Below are positions 7,594 through 16,172 of a DNA stretch of 64,000 nucleotides, in pieces (position 1 is the first letter of the stretch; every line of letters begins with the position of its first letter). A model generated the notes under the pieces. That model saw only the letters and a list, made by a program, of their open reading frames with translations. It made no database searches and was not told where the DNA came from. The position numbers and the translations under genes are program-made. Location of the stretch: assembly GCF_900215145.1 (NCBI RefSeq), contig NZ_OBDO01000009.1, positions 124,001 to 188,000 on the forward strand, given 5' to 3'. Source of the stretch: Geodermatophilus sabuli. Lineage in GTDB: Bacteria; Actinomycetota; Actinomycetes; Mycobacteriales; Geodermatophilaceae.

Positions 7594-9897
7594 ATGACCA
7601 GCACCGCAGCACCGTCGCTGTGGCGTCGCCTGCGATGGCTGGTGGTCCCTCCCGCCGAGCTGGTGCAGCGCACGCGCTGGCTGTTCTGCGCCATCGCGGT
7701 GTGCTCGCTGCTGCTGACCACCCCCGCGGCTCTCGCCGGCGCCGGACCCTCGCGGGTGCTGCTGGTGGCCGTCAGCGGGCCGGTGCTGCTGCTGTCGTGG
7801 GTGCACCGCTGCCGCGCCGAGGCGGCCGCGCCGGCGCTCGACGTCGTCGAGGTGCTGGCACTGGTCGCCTTCACCCTGGCCTGCCCGGCGCCCGTGGTGG
7901 GCTTCGGTGCCACCTTCCCCGCCGTGTGGTTCCGCGTGATGTACGGCCGCACCCGGCACGTCGTCACGTACGCGGCGGCGTTGAGCGCCGCGCTGCTGGG
8001 CGTCACCTCGGTCGCCCGGGCCCTGCCGGGGCACTTCACCGCGGCCGACCCGCGATTCGTGCTGACCGCGATCTCGGTCCTGCTCCTCAGCGGCCTCGGC
8101 GCGCGGCACCTGGCCCTCGTCCTGTTCGCGCGGGAGCAGACCCGCGCCCGCGACGAGGCGCTGTTCGCCCTCGGGACCAGCCTGCTCGGCGTCGTCGACC
8201 TCATGGAGATCCGCCTGCAGGGCTGGGCCGCCGTCCAGGAGATCTGCCGGATGACCCCCGGGCTGCGCGGGATGGTCGTGGCCGACGAGGGCGCCGGCCG
8301 GCCGCTGCGGGTCGCGGCGCAGACCGGGGGCTTCGCGCGGCCGTTGCTCGACCTGCCCCGGGCGTTGCTGCCCGCCGGCGACGTGCCCAACGAGATCTAC
8401 GGGTTCGCCCCACCCGCGGTGCTCACCGCGGCCGCCGGCTTCACCCGGCAGTGGGTCTGCATGCCGCTGCCGGCCTCCCCGGCGCGCTACATGCTGCTGG
8501 GTGCGCCCGACGGCGTCCCCGCCGACGCGGTCACCGCGATCCAGTCCCTGAACAACCAGGTGGCCCTGGCCATGCGCACCACCCAGGCGCACCGCGACCT
8601 CGAGGTGCAGGCCCGCACCGACGCCCTCACCGGGCTGGCCAACCGGGCGGCCTTCACCGCCGCCCTCCAGGCCGCCACGGGCGACGCCGCCGGCGACACC
8701 TGGGTGCTGTTCCTGGACCTCGACGACTTCAAGGTCGTCAACGACGGCCTCGGGCACGCCGCCGGGGACCGGCTGCTGCAGCACGTGGCCACCCGGGTGT
8801 CGGGCGCCCTGCGCGGCCAGGACCTGTGCGCGCGCCTCGGCGGTGACGAGTTCGGCGTCCTGCTGCGCGGCGCCGGCCAGCACGAGGCCGAGCAGATCGG
8901 CCGTCGCCTGGTGGAGCTGCTGTCGGCCCCGTTGCGCCTGGACGGGCGGCCCACCCAGGTGGGTACCAGCATCGGCATGGCCGTGCTGCGCCCGGGGATC
9001 TCCGAGACCGAGGTCGTGCAGCAGGCCGACACCGCGATGTACGCGGCGAAGGCGGCGGGCAAGAACCGCGTGCAGGTCTTCTCCCCCGCCCTGCTGGACG
9101 GGGACCAGACGACCGCCCTGGAGACCGAGCTGCGCACGGCGGCCAGCCGCGGCGAGTTCGTCGTGCACTACCAGCCGATCGTCGCCACCCGCGACGGCCG
9201 GTGCACCGCGGTGGAGGCGCTGGTCCGCTGGGCGCACCCGACCCACGGGCTGCTCGGGCCGGACGCCTTCCTCGACGCCGCGGAGCGCACCGGCGTCATC
9301 AACCGGATCGGCGAGCAGGTGCTCCGCCAGGCGTGCGCGGCCGCGGCGTCCTGGGAGGACGGCGGCCGGCCCGTGGCGCTGCACGTCAACGCGTCCCCGT
9401 CGCAGCTGGCGCACCCCCGCTTCGTCACCGTCGTCCGGGAGTGCCTCACCGAGCACGCGCTGGCGCCCAAGCAGCTGATCATCGAGATCACCGAGTCCAC
9501 GGTGCTCGACTCGCCCTCGGTCCAGGCGACCCTCGACGTGCTCGCCGGGCTCGGGGTCGGCCTCGCGGTCGACGACTTCGGCACCGGCTACTCGGCGCTG
9601 ACCACCCTGCGCACCCTGCCGGTGGACATCGTGAAGATCGACAAGTCGTTCGTGGCGGGCGCCGCCACCGAGGTCGCCGACCAGGCGGTGCTGGAGGCCA
9701 TCGCGCAGATGGCCGCCCGGCTCGGCCTGGAGACGGTGGCCGAGGGCGTGGAGGACCTCGACCAGCAGCGGTTCGTCGAGCGGGCCGGGATCACGGCCGT
9801 CCAGGGGTACCTGCACCAGCACCCGGTGCCCGCCGCGGAGCTCACCGCCTGGCTCGCGCGGGCACACACGGATCAGCCGGTCTCCTCCCGCGCGTAG
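7594..9897 (+). CDS. Membrane GGDEF-EAL protein (cyclic di-GMP signalling)
   Basis: The 767-residue protein has an N-terminal membrane region of about five segments (20-180), a linker of about 150 residues that may be a degenerate sensor domain, a GGDEF domain and an EAL domain. GGDEF is canonical at 416-420 (RLGGDEFGVLL), and EALVRW (541-543 for EAL) and VDDFGTGYSAL are intact, so both synthesis and degradation of cyclic di-GMP are possible. ATG 7594 follows GAGGGAC at 7583-7589. It is divergent from the DUF1028/GGDEF pair and its last 25 bases overlap the convergent PIG-L gene. Confidence 0.87.
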   Translation: MTSTAAPSLWRRLRWLVVPPAELVQRTRWLFCAIAVCSLLLTTPAALAGAGPSRVLLVAVSGPVLLLSWVHRCRAEAAAPALDVVEVLALVAFTLACPAPVVGFGATFPAVWFRVMYGRTRHVVTYAAALSAALLGVTSVARALPGHFTAADPRFVLTAISVLLLSGLGARHLALVLFAREQTRARDEALFALGTSLLGVVDLMEIRLQGWAAVQEICRMTPGLRGMVVADEGAGRPLRVAAQTGGFARPLLDLPRALLPAGDVPNEIYGFAPPAVLTAAAGFTRQWVCMPLPASPARYMLLGAPDGVPADAVTAIQSLNNQVALAMRTTQAHRDLEVQARTDALTGLANRAAFTAALQAATGDAAGDTWVLFLDLDDFKVVNDGLGHAAGDRLLQHVATRVSGALRGQDLCARLGGDEFGVLLRGAGQHEAEQIGRRLVELLSAPLRLDGRPTQVGTSIGMAVLRPGISETEVVQQADTAMYAAKAAGKNRVQVFSPALLDGDQTTALETELRTAASRGEFVVHYQPIVATRDGRCTAVEALVRWAHPTHGLLGPDAFLDAAERTGVINRIGEQVLRQACAAAASWEDGGRPVALHVNASPSQLAHPRFVTVVRECLTEHALAPKQLIIEITESTVLDSPSVQATLDVLAGLGVGLAVDDFGTGYSALTTLRTLPVDIVKIDKSFVAGAATEVADQAVLEAIAQMAARLGLETVAEGVEDLDQQRFVERAGITAVQGYLHQHPVPAAELTAWLARAHTDQPVSSRA

Positions 9898-10649
9898 CTG
9901 CGTTCCCCCCACCAGGCCCACTCCTGCGCGTTGGGCAGGACGCTCATCAGGTCGTCGATCGTCCAGCCGTGCAGCCGGAACGGCAACCACTTGATGTCCA
10001 GGGCGTACCCGGCGAGGTTCGGCGGCCGGTTCCGGGTGTCGTAGGAGACCCACCACAGCCGGTTGAGCCCCGCGGCCGCGGCGAAGGCGAGGACCGCCTC
10101 ACCGGTGGCCCAGTGGTCGGGGTGGTCCCCCGGGTTGGCGCCACGGTCGTGGTCGGCCGTGTTGACCCACGGGCGAACCGTCGTCCCCCGCTGGGAGGCG
10201 ACGATGGCACGGAGGGTGGCCACCAGGTCTGCCCACCCGGTGTAGGTGGTCGAGCCGTCCACGGCCGACATCGAGCCGATCGACCCGTTCCGCAACTTGG
10301 TCAGGGAACGGTTGCCCGTGGCAGGGAAGCCGTTGCCGTCCAGGTTGCCGTCGGGCAGGCGGAGGGCGAAGACCACCCAGGTCGGCGCGGTGTAGCGCTG
10401 CATCCGATGCCCGTTGACGGTGACCTTCGCCGAGGTCACCGGTCCAGGGGTGAGTGTCCCGGCCATGGCCTCCAGGCAGGCGGTCTCGCGCGCCTCCCAC
10501 CAGCCGTCGGTGCGCCCGGCGTCCCCGGCCGTCACCAGGATCTGGACGGTCTTGACGTCCGGCGTGTGCAGGTCGGTGAACAGCCCCTCCCCGCGGAACA
10601 GCAGGGCATCGTCGGCGTGGGCGCTGACGTAGAACACGCTGTCGGGCAC
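9873..10649 (-). CDS. PIG-L (LmbE-like) family deacetylase
   Basis: The 258-residue protein fits the PIG-L zinc-dependent N-acetylglucosaminyl deacetylase fold (MshB, BshB and secreted relatives). The first metal motif reads SAHADD near residues 9-14, where the family usually has AHPDD, and the later histidine motif GDHPDH is present. GTG 10649 is the start because AGGAGG sits 6 bases upstream; an upstream ATG at 10703 would add a low-complexity Arg/Gly tail without a ribosome site. No signal peptide is seen. The substrate is unknown and the neighbours do not indicate one. Confidence 0.75.
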   Translation of the reverse strand: MPDSVFYVSAHADDALLFRGEGLFTDLHTPDVKTVQILVTAGDAGRTDGWWEARETACLEAMAGTLTPGPVTSAKVTVNGHRMQRYTAPTWVVFALRLPDGNLDGNGFPATGNRSLTKLRNGSIGSMSAVDGSTTYTGWADLVATLRAIVASQRGTTVRPWVNTADHDRGANPGDHPDHWATGEAVLAFAAAAGLNRLWWVSYDTRNRPPNLAGYALDIKWLPFRLHGWTIDDLMSVLPNAQEWAWWGERSYAREETG

Positions 10650-10804
10650 GGGCCGCCTCCTGGCCGGTCGCCGGCCGCCCCCGCGGCCACTCGCGGTGAG
10701 CATGCCCGCGCTGTCCGCGACACGCCCAGGGGGCGGTGTGCGACACCCCTGGACGGCGGCCCTGCCGACGGCGAGCCTGGGACCGGCCGGCCCGAGGAGG
10801 CACC

Positions 10805-11683
10805 GTGCGACACCCCGACCCCGACGACTGGGCCGGTCCGGCGCGGCGGGTGCGCGTCGGTGACCGCGCGCTGGCGCTGCCCCTGCGCTATCCCGACAGC
10901 GCCTGCTTCGCCGCGGTGCACCCCGCCTCCCACCCGGCCGTCGCCGCCGCCCTCCCCGGGGACGCGCTGAAGCCGGTGCGGTGGGTCGACGGGCGGGCGC
11001 TGCTGTCGGTCGCCGCCTTCCGCTACCGCGCGGTGACCACCGCCGACTCCCCCGCGGGACGGCTGGCGCCGTACGGGGAGGTGTCGGTCGCCGTCGTGGT
11101 GACCCGCGGGCCGGCCCCGCCGGTGCTGCCGCTGCTGCGCCGCCGGCTGTCCCTGTTCGTGCTGCACCTGCCGGTCACGACCGCCGAGGCGCGGGACGTC
11201 GGTGCCACGCTGTGGGGTTTCCCGAAGTTCGTCGCCGACATGGACTTCGTCGAGGAGCGGCCGGCCCGCCGGGTCACCGTGACCGAGGGCGGCGCGACGG
11301 TGCTGGAACTCGCCGTCCGCGGCGGCGGACCGGTGCTCGCCGACCGGCGGCCGGCGGTCATGTACACGACACTCGGCGGGGAGCTGCTGGAGACGGTGGT
11401 CCCGATGGCCGGCCGGCTGCGGGTGGCCTTCGGCGGGGGTGCGGGCACGCTGCGGCTGGGCGAGCACGCGGTGGCCGACTCGCTGCGCGCGCTGGAGGTG
11501 TCCCCGGCCCCGGTGGCGGTGTTCGACTTCCTGGACCACCGCAGCGTGCTGCCGGCGGGCCGGCCGGTGGGGCCGGCGCCGGCCTACCGCGGTCACCGGG
11601 GCGGGGAGCGGGCGGCCGGCCGGTTCACCGTCCGCTACCGGCACACCCCGCCGCTGGACCTCTCGGCCCCCGCCCCGGTCTGA
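10805..11683 (+). CDS. Acetoacetate decarboxylase-fold protein
   Basis: The 292-residue protein resembles the acetoacetate decarboxylase superfamily (ADC, PF06314-like). The family's Schiff-base region appears as TLWGFPKFVADMDF near residues 135-148, including the GFPK core with its lysine. Homologues include true decarboxylases and aldolase-dehydratases such as Swit_4259, so the reaction is uncertain. GTG 10805 follows GAGGAGG with good spacing. It stands alone, divergent from PIG-L and convergent with the CmcJ-like gene, 9 bases apart. Confidence 0.65.
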   Translation: MRHPDPDDWAGPARRVRVGDRALALPLRYPDSACFAAVHPASHPAVAAALPGDALKPVRWVDGRALLSVAAFRYRAVTTADSPAGRLAPYGEVSVAVVVTRGPAPPVLPLLRRRLSLFVLHLPVTTAEARDVGATLWGFPKFVADMDFVEERPARRVTVTEGGATVLELAVRGGGPVLADRRPAVMYTTLGGELLETVVPMAGRLRVAFGGGAGTLRLGEHAVADSLRALEVSPAPVAVFDFLDHRSVLPAGRPVGPAPAYRGHRGGERAAGRFTVRYRHTPPLDLSAPAPV

Positions 11684-11692
11684 GGTGCGCGG

Positions 11693-12550
11693 CTACTCGA
11701 AGAAGGCGAAGGTGCGGAACTCGATGCTGTGCCGAGGCACGGTGGCCTGCGCGGTGGGGTCGAGGAACGCCGAGTGCGGCACCCGCCAGGCCCGGCTGTG
11801 GTCGGAGTCGTGGAAGACGAAGAAGAGAACCTCGTCGCGGGTCATGTCCGGGAAGTACCACCACCGGTGGTCGGGGTCGTGGTGGAACTCCGAGCCGCTG
11901 GTGATCCGCCGCATGCCGTCGACCGGGCCGAGCGGGTCGTCGGGGACACGGTCGACGAAGTACAGCGTGTTGGGCAGGCCGTCCTCGGGCGCGACGCTGC
12001 GGAAGTCGCACAGCGCGAGCGGCCAGTCCTGCGGGGGCGGGCTGAAGACCCGCCAGGTGCTGGTGGCCACCGCCCGGGTGAAGCCCGGGCCGTCGGGGCA
12101 GTGCTCGGCGTAGACCGCCGCCGCCATCTCCTCGGCGCCCTCGGGTGCGTAGTCGATGTGCACCAGCCCGGCCTGCGGCTGGGAGGCGTTCTCCCCGGGG
12201 GCGGCCGAGCGGCGCAGCACCCAGCCGCGGGAGACGACCCGGTCGGCGCCCAGTTGCTGCTCGACGAAGTCGAGGACCTCGGGGACGTAGACGGCGTCGA
12301 CCTCCGCCTTGTCGGTGAAGTCCCGGACGGCGCTCTCGTGCCGGACGATGCGGAAGCCGTTGGTCTCGACGGTGAACTGGTCCTGCACGGGACGGCCGTT
12401 GCGGATCGGGACGACGTGGGTCTCGTACCGCCCGGTGTTGATGCTGTGCCCGGGGGCGGTGAACCGGCGCAGCACGGTCGACCCCTCGGCGAGGTAGCTC
12501 AACTCGGCCTGGACGGCGGTGTCCTGGTCGGGCACGGGGGTCGGCGTCAT
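11693..12550 (-). CDS. CmcJ/NvfI-like oxidoreductase-family protein
   Basis: The 285-residue protein shows the pattern of the CmcJ/AsaB/GA4-desaturase-like family: VHIDY near 150, a WRVF segment, a DHRWWYFPDMTRDEVLFF block and a C-terminal HSRAWRVPHSAF...RHSIEFR segment. Members are non-heme iron/2-oxoglutarate-type oxygenase relatives in fungal and bacterial secondary metabolism, and some are involved in methoxylation of cephamycin. No biosynthetic neighbours are present, so this may be a stand-alone detoxifying or modifying enzyme. ATG 12550 has a GAGAGAAG stretch 8-10 bases upstream. Confidence 0.65.
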   Translation of the reverse strand: MTPTPVPDQDTAVQAELSYLAEGSTVLRRFTAPGHSINTGRYETHVVPIRNGRPVQDQFTVETNGFRIVRHESAVRDFTDKAEVDAVYVPEVLDFVEQQLGADRVVSRGWVLRRSAAPGENASQPQAGLVHIDYAPEGAEEMAAAVYAEHCPDGPGFTRAVATSTWRVFSPPPQDWPLALCDFRSVAPEDGLPNTLYFVDRVPDDPLGPVDGMRRITSGSEFHHDPDHRWWYFPDMTRDEVLFFVFHDSDHSRAWRVPHSAFLDPTAQATVPRHSIEFRTFAFFE

Positions 12551-12643
12551 CGTCGTCCGTCTTCTCTCGGGGGCCGGGCGTCGACGAGTCTGGGCGGCGC
12601 CCGGGCGGTCGGCACCACCCGGTTCGGTCAGGCGGAAGACCGC

Positions 12644-14089
12644 TCACTCCCCGGCGGCCTCGACGTGGCTGCGGTCGAGCGCGCCGGCCCCGACGAGCAC
12701 GTCGAGCGCGGGCTGGAGGCCGGCCAGGGCGCGGGCGAGGTCCTCCGGCCGGGCGATCGTCCACGCCTGGGTCTCGACGTAGCACCGGATCGCCTCGTCG
12801 AAGGCCTCCGGCCCGGCCGCGTCCCGGGCGGCGTGGAGGGCGGCGGCACCCTTGGAGTAGGCGCGCCACTCGTAGTCGTCCTGGTCGGTGAACTCGGCCA
12901 TCGTGCCGGCGACGGGGCCTCCGCGGTCCAGGTCGTCGTCGTGGCCGCGGTCCTCGTCGGCGGCGATGCTCTCGGCGTAGGTGGCGAAGGCCTCGTCCAG
13001 CCACGGGTCGCGGAACTGGGAGTTGCCGACCATCCCGTAGAACCACATGTGCGCGACCTCGTGGACCACCAGGCCGAAGTCCTCGTTGCCCAGCAGGATC
13101 GACGACGGGTACTCCTCGCCGCCACCGTCGTCGGCCACCAGCGGAACGGTGAGGGTCGGGTACGGGAAGGGGCCGAAGCGCGCCTCCAGGAGGGCGATGG
13201 CCGCGGCGGTGTCCTCGGCCAGCTCCTCGGCGGAGGTGTCCGCCCCCGGCAGCACGCCGGCGGTCACCGCGGTGTCCCCGGCCTGCACCTGCGCGGTCTC
13301 GAACTCCCCCACCGCGACGTTGACGTCCCGGGCCACCGGCTCGTGGGACTCCCACAGCCGGCGCCCGCCGGCCTCCGCGCGCGCCTCCTCCTGGGCGCCG
13401 GTCATCAGCACGGTGAGGTCCCCGGGTGCCGAGACGCGGATCGTCGTGTCGGCCACCGTGGCCGCGGTCGTCTCGCCGCTGATGTCGCTGAACGGGTCCC
13501 GCGCCCAACCGTGGCCGGGCTCCCACGTCAGCAGCGGGAAGCCGCCGGCCCACCAGGTGACGCCCTCGGCGACGCCGAGCCGGTCGAAGCCCGCGGGGGT
13601 GCCCCCGGTGGTCAGCCGCAGGGTGAAGTCCAGCTCCACGGAGACGGTCTCCCCGGCCTGGACCGGCTCCCGGAGGCCGACGCGGTAGAGGCCGCCCGGG
13701 GTGCCGGATGCGGCCTCGGCGTCCACGTGCCGGCCGCCGGCGACGAGGTCGCCGCGCACGGCATCGACGCGCAACTCGTGCCCGGCCGACTGCGGCGCGT
13801 TGGGGATGAGCCGGAACCACAGCTCGCCGACCTGCCGGTCGGGGGTGAAGGCGAGGGTCTCCGTGCCCGTCACCGTCCGCAGGTCATCCTCGAGGCGGAA
13901 GTCGAGGACGACCCGCGGCCGGTCCGGGTCGGGCGCCGCCCGCTCGGCCGTCGCGCAGTCGGCGGCCGGGCCGGCCTCCTCCGCGCGCTCCTCCGGGGAG
14001 GAGGTGCACCCGGCGAGGAGGAGGAGGGCCGCGCCGCAGCCCGCGGCCCATCGGCGTCCCGGGGCCCAGCGATCGGTTCCGTCGAGCAT
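12644..14089 (-). CDS. M1-family zinc aminopeptidase, lipoprotein
   Basis: The 481-residue protein has a lipoprotein signal (lipobox LLAGC, lipidated Cys28) followed by an M1 peptidase N-terminal beta domain and a gluzincin catalytic domain. HEVAH is at about 343-347 and the third zinc ligand Glu in WLDEAF is 19 residues after the second His, as in family M1. It is shorter than cytosolic PepN (about 870 residues) because the large C-terminal helical domain is missing. It should act on the outer face of the cell membrane, trimming peptides. The ATG at 14089 is chosen because it gives a normal signal peptide; an upstream in-frame ATG would put 25 polar residues in front. Confidence 0.82.
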   Translation of the reverse strand: MLDGTDRWAPGRRWAAGCGAALLLLAGCTSSPEERAEEAGPAADCATAERAAPDPDRPRVVLDFRLEDDLRTVTGTETLAFTPDRQVGELWFRLIPNAPQSAGHELRVDAVRGDLVAGGRHVDAEAASGTPGGLYRVGLREPVQAGETVSVELDFTLRLTTGGTPAGFDRLGVAEGVTWWAGGFPLLTWEPGHGWARDPFSDISGETTAATVADTTIRVSAPGDLTVLMTGAQEEARAEAGGRRLWESHEPVARDVNVAVGEFETAQVQAGDTAVTAGVLPGADTSAEELAEDTAAAIALLEARFGPFPYPTLTVPLVADDGGGEEYPSSILLGNEDFGLVVHEVAHMWFYGMVGNSQFRDPWLDEAFATYAESIAADEDRGHDDDLDRGGPVAGTMAEFTDQDDYEWRAYSKGAAALHAARDAAGPEAFDEAIRCYVETQAWTIARPEDLARALAGLQPALDVLVGAGALDRSHVEAAGE

Positions 14090-14229
14090 CGTCTCTGCCC
14101 ACCCGTGAGCGCGGCCGGGCCCGTGCTGCACGGGTCCGCTCGCGACCGCCCCCGCTGCCCGCAATCTAGGCCGCCGGAGCGCCGCCCGGCACCCCTTCGA
14201 CGGGCGGACCTCAAATCGTCAAGTACCGG

Positions 14230-15228
14230 TCAGCTCTCCGGCTCCCAGAAGAACTCCTCGACGGTGGGCACCTCGCCGAGGATCTCGTACTCGACCGCCT
14301 TGGTCGGCGCGGCCTCGTACTCCTCGGGCTCGAGGTCGGACTTGAACAGCGGCATGGTCAGCCGCTCCACCAGGGCCGGGTCGATCTCGGTGTACTCGGG
14401 GATCTGCGCCCGCCACTCGTCGGGGTGCGCGGCCGAGTAGTCCAGGGACTCGTAGATGGCGGCCTGGATGTCGGCGAACAGGGCCGGGTCGGCCTCGATC
14501 TGGTCGGTCGTGGAGAAGTAGACCCCGGACAGGCCGATGCCCTCGGGCACGAGGTCGAGCCAGTTGTCGGCGACGACCCGGGCCCCGGCGTCCTGGGCGA
14601 GTGTGCAGAACGGCTCGCCGCAGACGAAGGACTGGATCTGGTTGCTGCCGAGCGCCGTGACGGCGTCGGGCAGGGACATCTCGACGAAGTTGACGTTGTC
14701 GGGGTTGCCGCCCGCGACCTCGACCGAGTTGCGAGCCAGGGTCTCGACCTGGCTGTTGAGGATGTTGAGGGCGACGGTCTTGCCCTCGAGGTCGCCGGCG
14801 TCCTGGATGGCCGGGTCGCTGGCCATGAGGGCGTTGATGTGCTGGCCCTCCTCGCCGTTGCTCCACGAGGTGGGCGCGATCGCGGTGACCGGGAGCCCCT
14901 GCTCGCGGGCCTGCAGGATCGAGACGATGCCGCTGAACCCGAACTGGTAGTCCCCGGTGACCACCGCGGGCACCAGCGCCGCGCCGCCCTGACCGAGGTT
15001 GAACTCCAGCTCGATGCCGCGCTCGGCGAAGAAGCCCTGCTCCTGACCGAGGTGCAGGATCGCGACGTCGCTCACCGGGATGATCCCGACCTGGACGGTG
15101 CGGGTGCCGGACGCGGAGTCGCCCCCGTCTCCGGCCTCCTCCCCACCGGAGTCCCCGCCACAGGCGGTCAGCAGCAGCGCGAGCGCGGCCGCGAGGGAGG
15201 TGGCGCGGGCCCTGGTCGATGTGCGCAA
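14230..15228 (-). CDS. NrtA/SsuA/TauA-like ABC substrate-binding lipoprotein (orphan)
   Basis: The 332-residue protein is a periplasmic-binding-protein fold of the NMT1/THI5-like class that binds nitrate, sulfonates, taurine, aromatic acids or thiamine precursors. TTG 15228 is the best start: GGAGG lies 4 bases upstream and it yields a compact signal peptide with lipobox LLTAC (Cys23). No permease or ATPase gene is near, so the transporter partner must be elsewhere. A strong promoter with an operator in its spacer lies upstream. The ligand cannot be told from sequence. Confidence 0.8.
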   Translation of the reverse strand: MRTSTRARATSLAAALALLLTACGGDSGGEEAGDGGDSASGTRTVQVGIIPVSDVAILHLGQEQGFFAERGIELEFNLGQGGAALVPAVVTGDYQFGFSGIVSILQAREQGLPVTAIAPTSWSNGEEGQHINALMASDPAIQDAGDLEGKTVALNILNSQVETLARNSVEVAGGNPDNVNFVEMSLPDAVTALGSNQIQSFVCGEPFCTLAQDAGARVVADNWLDLVPEGIGLSGVYFSTTDQIEADPALFADIQAAIYESLDYSAAHPDEWRAQIPEYTEIDPALVERLTMPLFKSDLEPEEYEAAPTKAVEYEILGEVPTVEEFFWEPES

Positions 15229-15320
15229 CGGTCCTCCAAGGAGAGCGGCGCACCGGCGAGGACGCGTGGCGTGCGGCATCCGTACGCCGGTGCGGTTTGC
15301 GGACAGGTAGTCCGCAGCGG

Positions 15321-15349
15321 AACCTAGGTGATGACCATCACACGGTCAA
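15321..15349 (-). promoter_or_regulatory. Consensus promoter with operator in the spacer
   Basis: On the minus strand TTGACC (15349-15344) and TAGGTT (15326-15321) are separated by exactly 17 bases. The palindrome GTGATGACCATCAC (15328-15341) fills the spacer, and TGACC-N7-GGTCA (15332-15348) overlaps the -35 box. This is the layout of a promoter shut by a repressor. It drives the substrate-binding lipoprotein, with about 85 bases of leader. Confidence 0.7.
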
Positions 15350-15366
15350 CTGTCCGCCCCGGCCCG

Positions 15367-16002
15367 TCACCGGCTCTGCAGCGCGTCCAGGGCGACCGCC
15401 ATGGAGGCCGCGACCCGGAAGTCCAGCCGCGGGTCGGGGACGGTCACGGTGTAGCGGTCACGAACGGCCCTCTGCCGCTCGCTGACCATGACCGGGGCGC
15501 CGGTGGCGGTGTCGACGAAGTCGAAGTGGAAGACGAACGGCACCCACACGTCGCCGACGTACGGGATCAGGTCCCACACCCGGCGCAGGATCGCGACGCT
15601 CAGCCGCCGCTCCTGTCCGACCGCCTGGATGCCGGGCGCCATCAGGGTCCAGGTGGAGCGGAGCAGACTGGCGCCGAACTGCTTGCTGAACGTGCCCAGC
15701 GCCCGGCCGTGCTCGTCGAAGACGTCGTGCTCGGCGTGGACGTCGAGCCGCTGCCGGGCCTTGAAGGAGAACACCGCGCGGCTCTTGCCCGCGTCGGCGT
15801 AGAAGACGACCTCCTCCTTGAGCTTCATCCGCTTCTGCTCGGCGAAGGCCAGCAGCTGCCCCTCGGAGCCGTCGGGGTTCGCCGCGACCACCTCGTAGCG
15901 GTTGACCATCATCGTGATCCGCTGCTTGACGAGGAACTGCGGTACGACCATCGCGGCCGGCGGGCGCGTTCCGGGCGGCACGGCTCCAGGGGGCATCGTC
16001 AC
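15367..16002 (-). CDS. LURP-one-related (tubby/scramblase-like fold) protein
   Basis: The 211-residue protein belongs to the LURP-one-related/DUF567 family, which has the tubby-like beta-barrel with a central helix shared with phospholipid scramblases. Supporting segments are FLVKQRITMMVNRYEVV and the later Phe-rich strands DVWVPFVFHFDF. The N-terminal 25 residues are Pro-rich. GTG 16002 is preferred over ATG 15996 because GAGGAG lies 6 bases before it. The molecular role in bacteria is unknown. It shares a divergent promoter region (16003-16172) with the transporter gene. Confidence 0.7.
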   Translation of the reverse strand: MTMPPGAVPPGTRPPAAMVVPQFLVKQRITMMVNRYEVVAANPDGSEGQLLAFAEQKRMKLKEEVVFYADAGKSRAVFSFKARQRLDVHAEHDVFDEHGRALGTFSKQFGASLLRSTWTLMAPGIQAVGQERRLSVAILRRVWDLIPYVGDVWVPFVFHFDFVDTATGAPVMVSERQRAVRDRYTVTVPDPRLDFRVAASMAVALDALQSR

Positions 16003-16172
16003 GGGCGTCTCCTCGGACGTCGGCGGTGGTGGCGGCCCATCGTCGCGCACCCCGCAGTCGCGACACACCGGCGTCCGCGCCAGGCGGAATGAACGGCGTG
16101 CGGGCCGGCTTGGCAGCCGACGTACGTGGCCGACGAGGGCCTCGTCCGCGATCGTCCGAGCCGGGGGGCCCG

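Noticed and set aside
7450..10056. 868-codon open frame opposite the GGDEF-EAL gene
   Set aside because: No domain, biased composition, and the plus strand encodes intact GGDEF and EAL domains.
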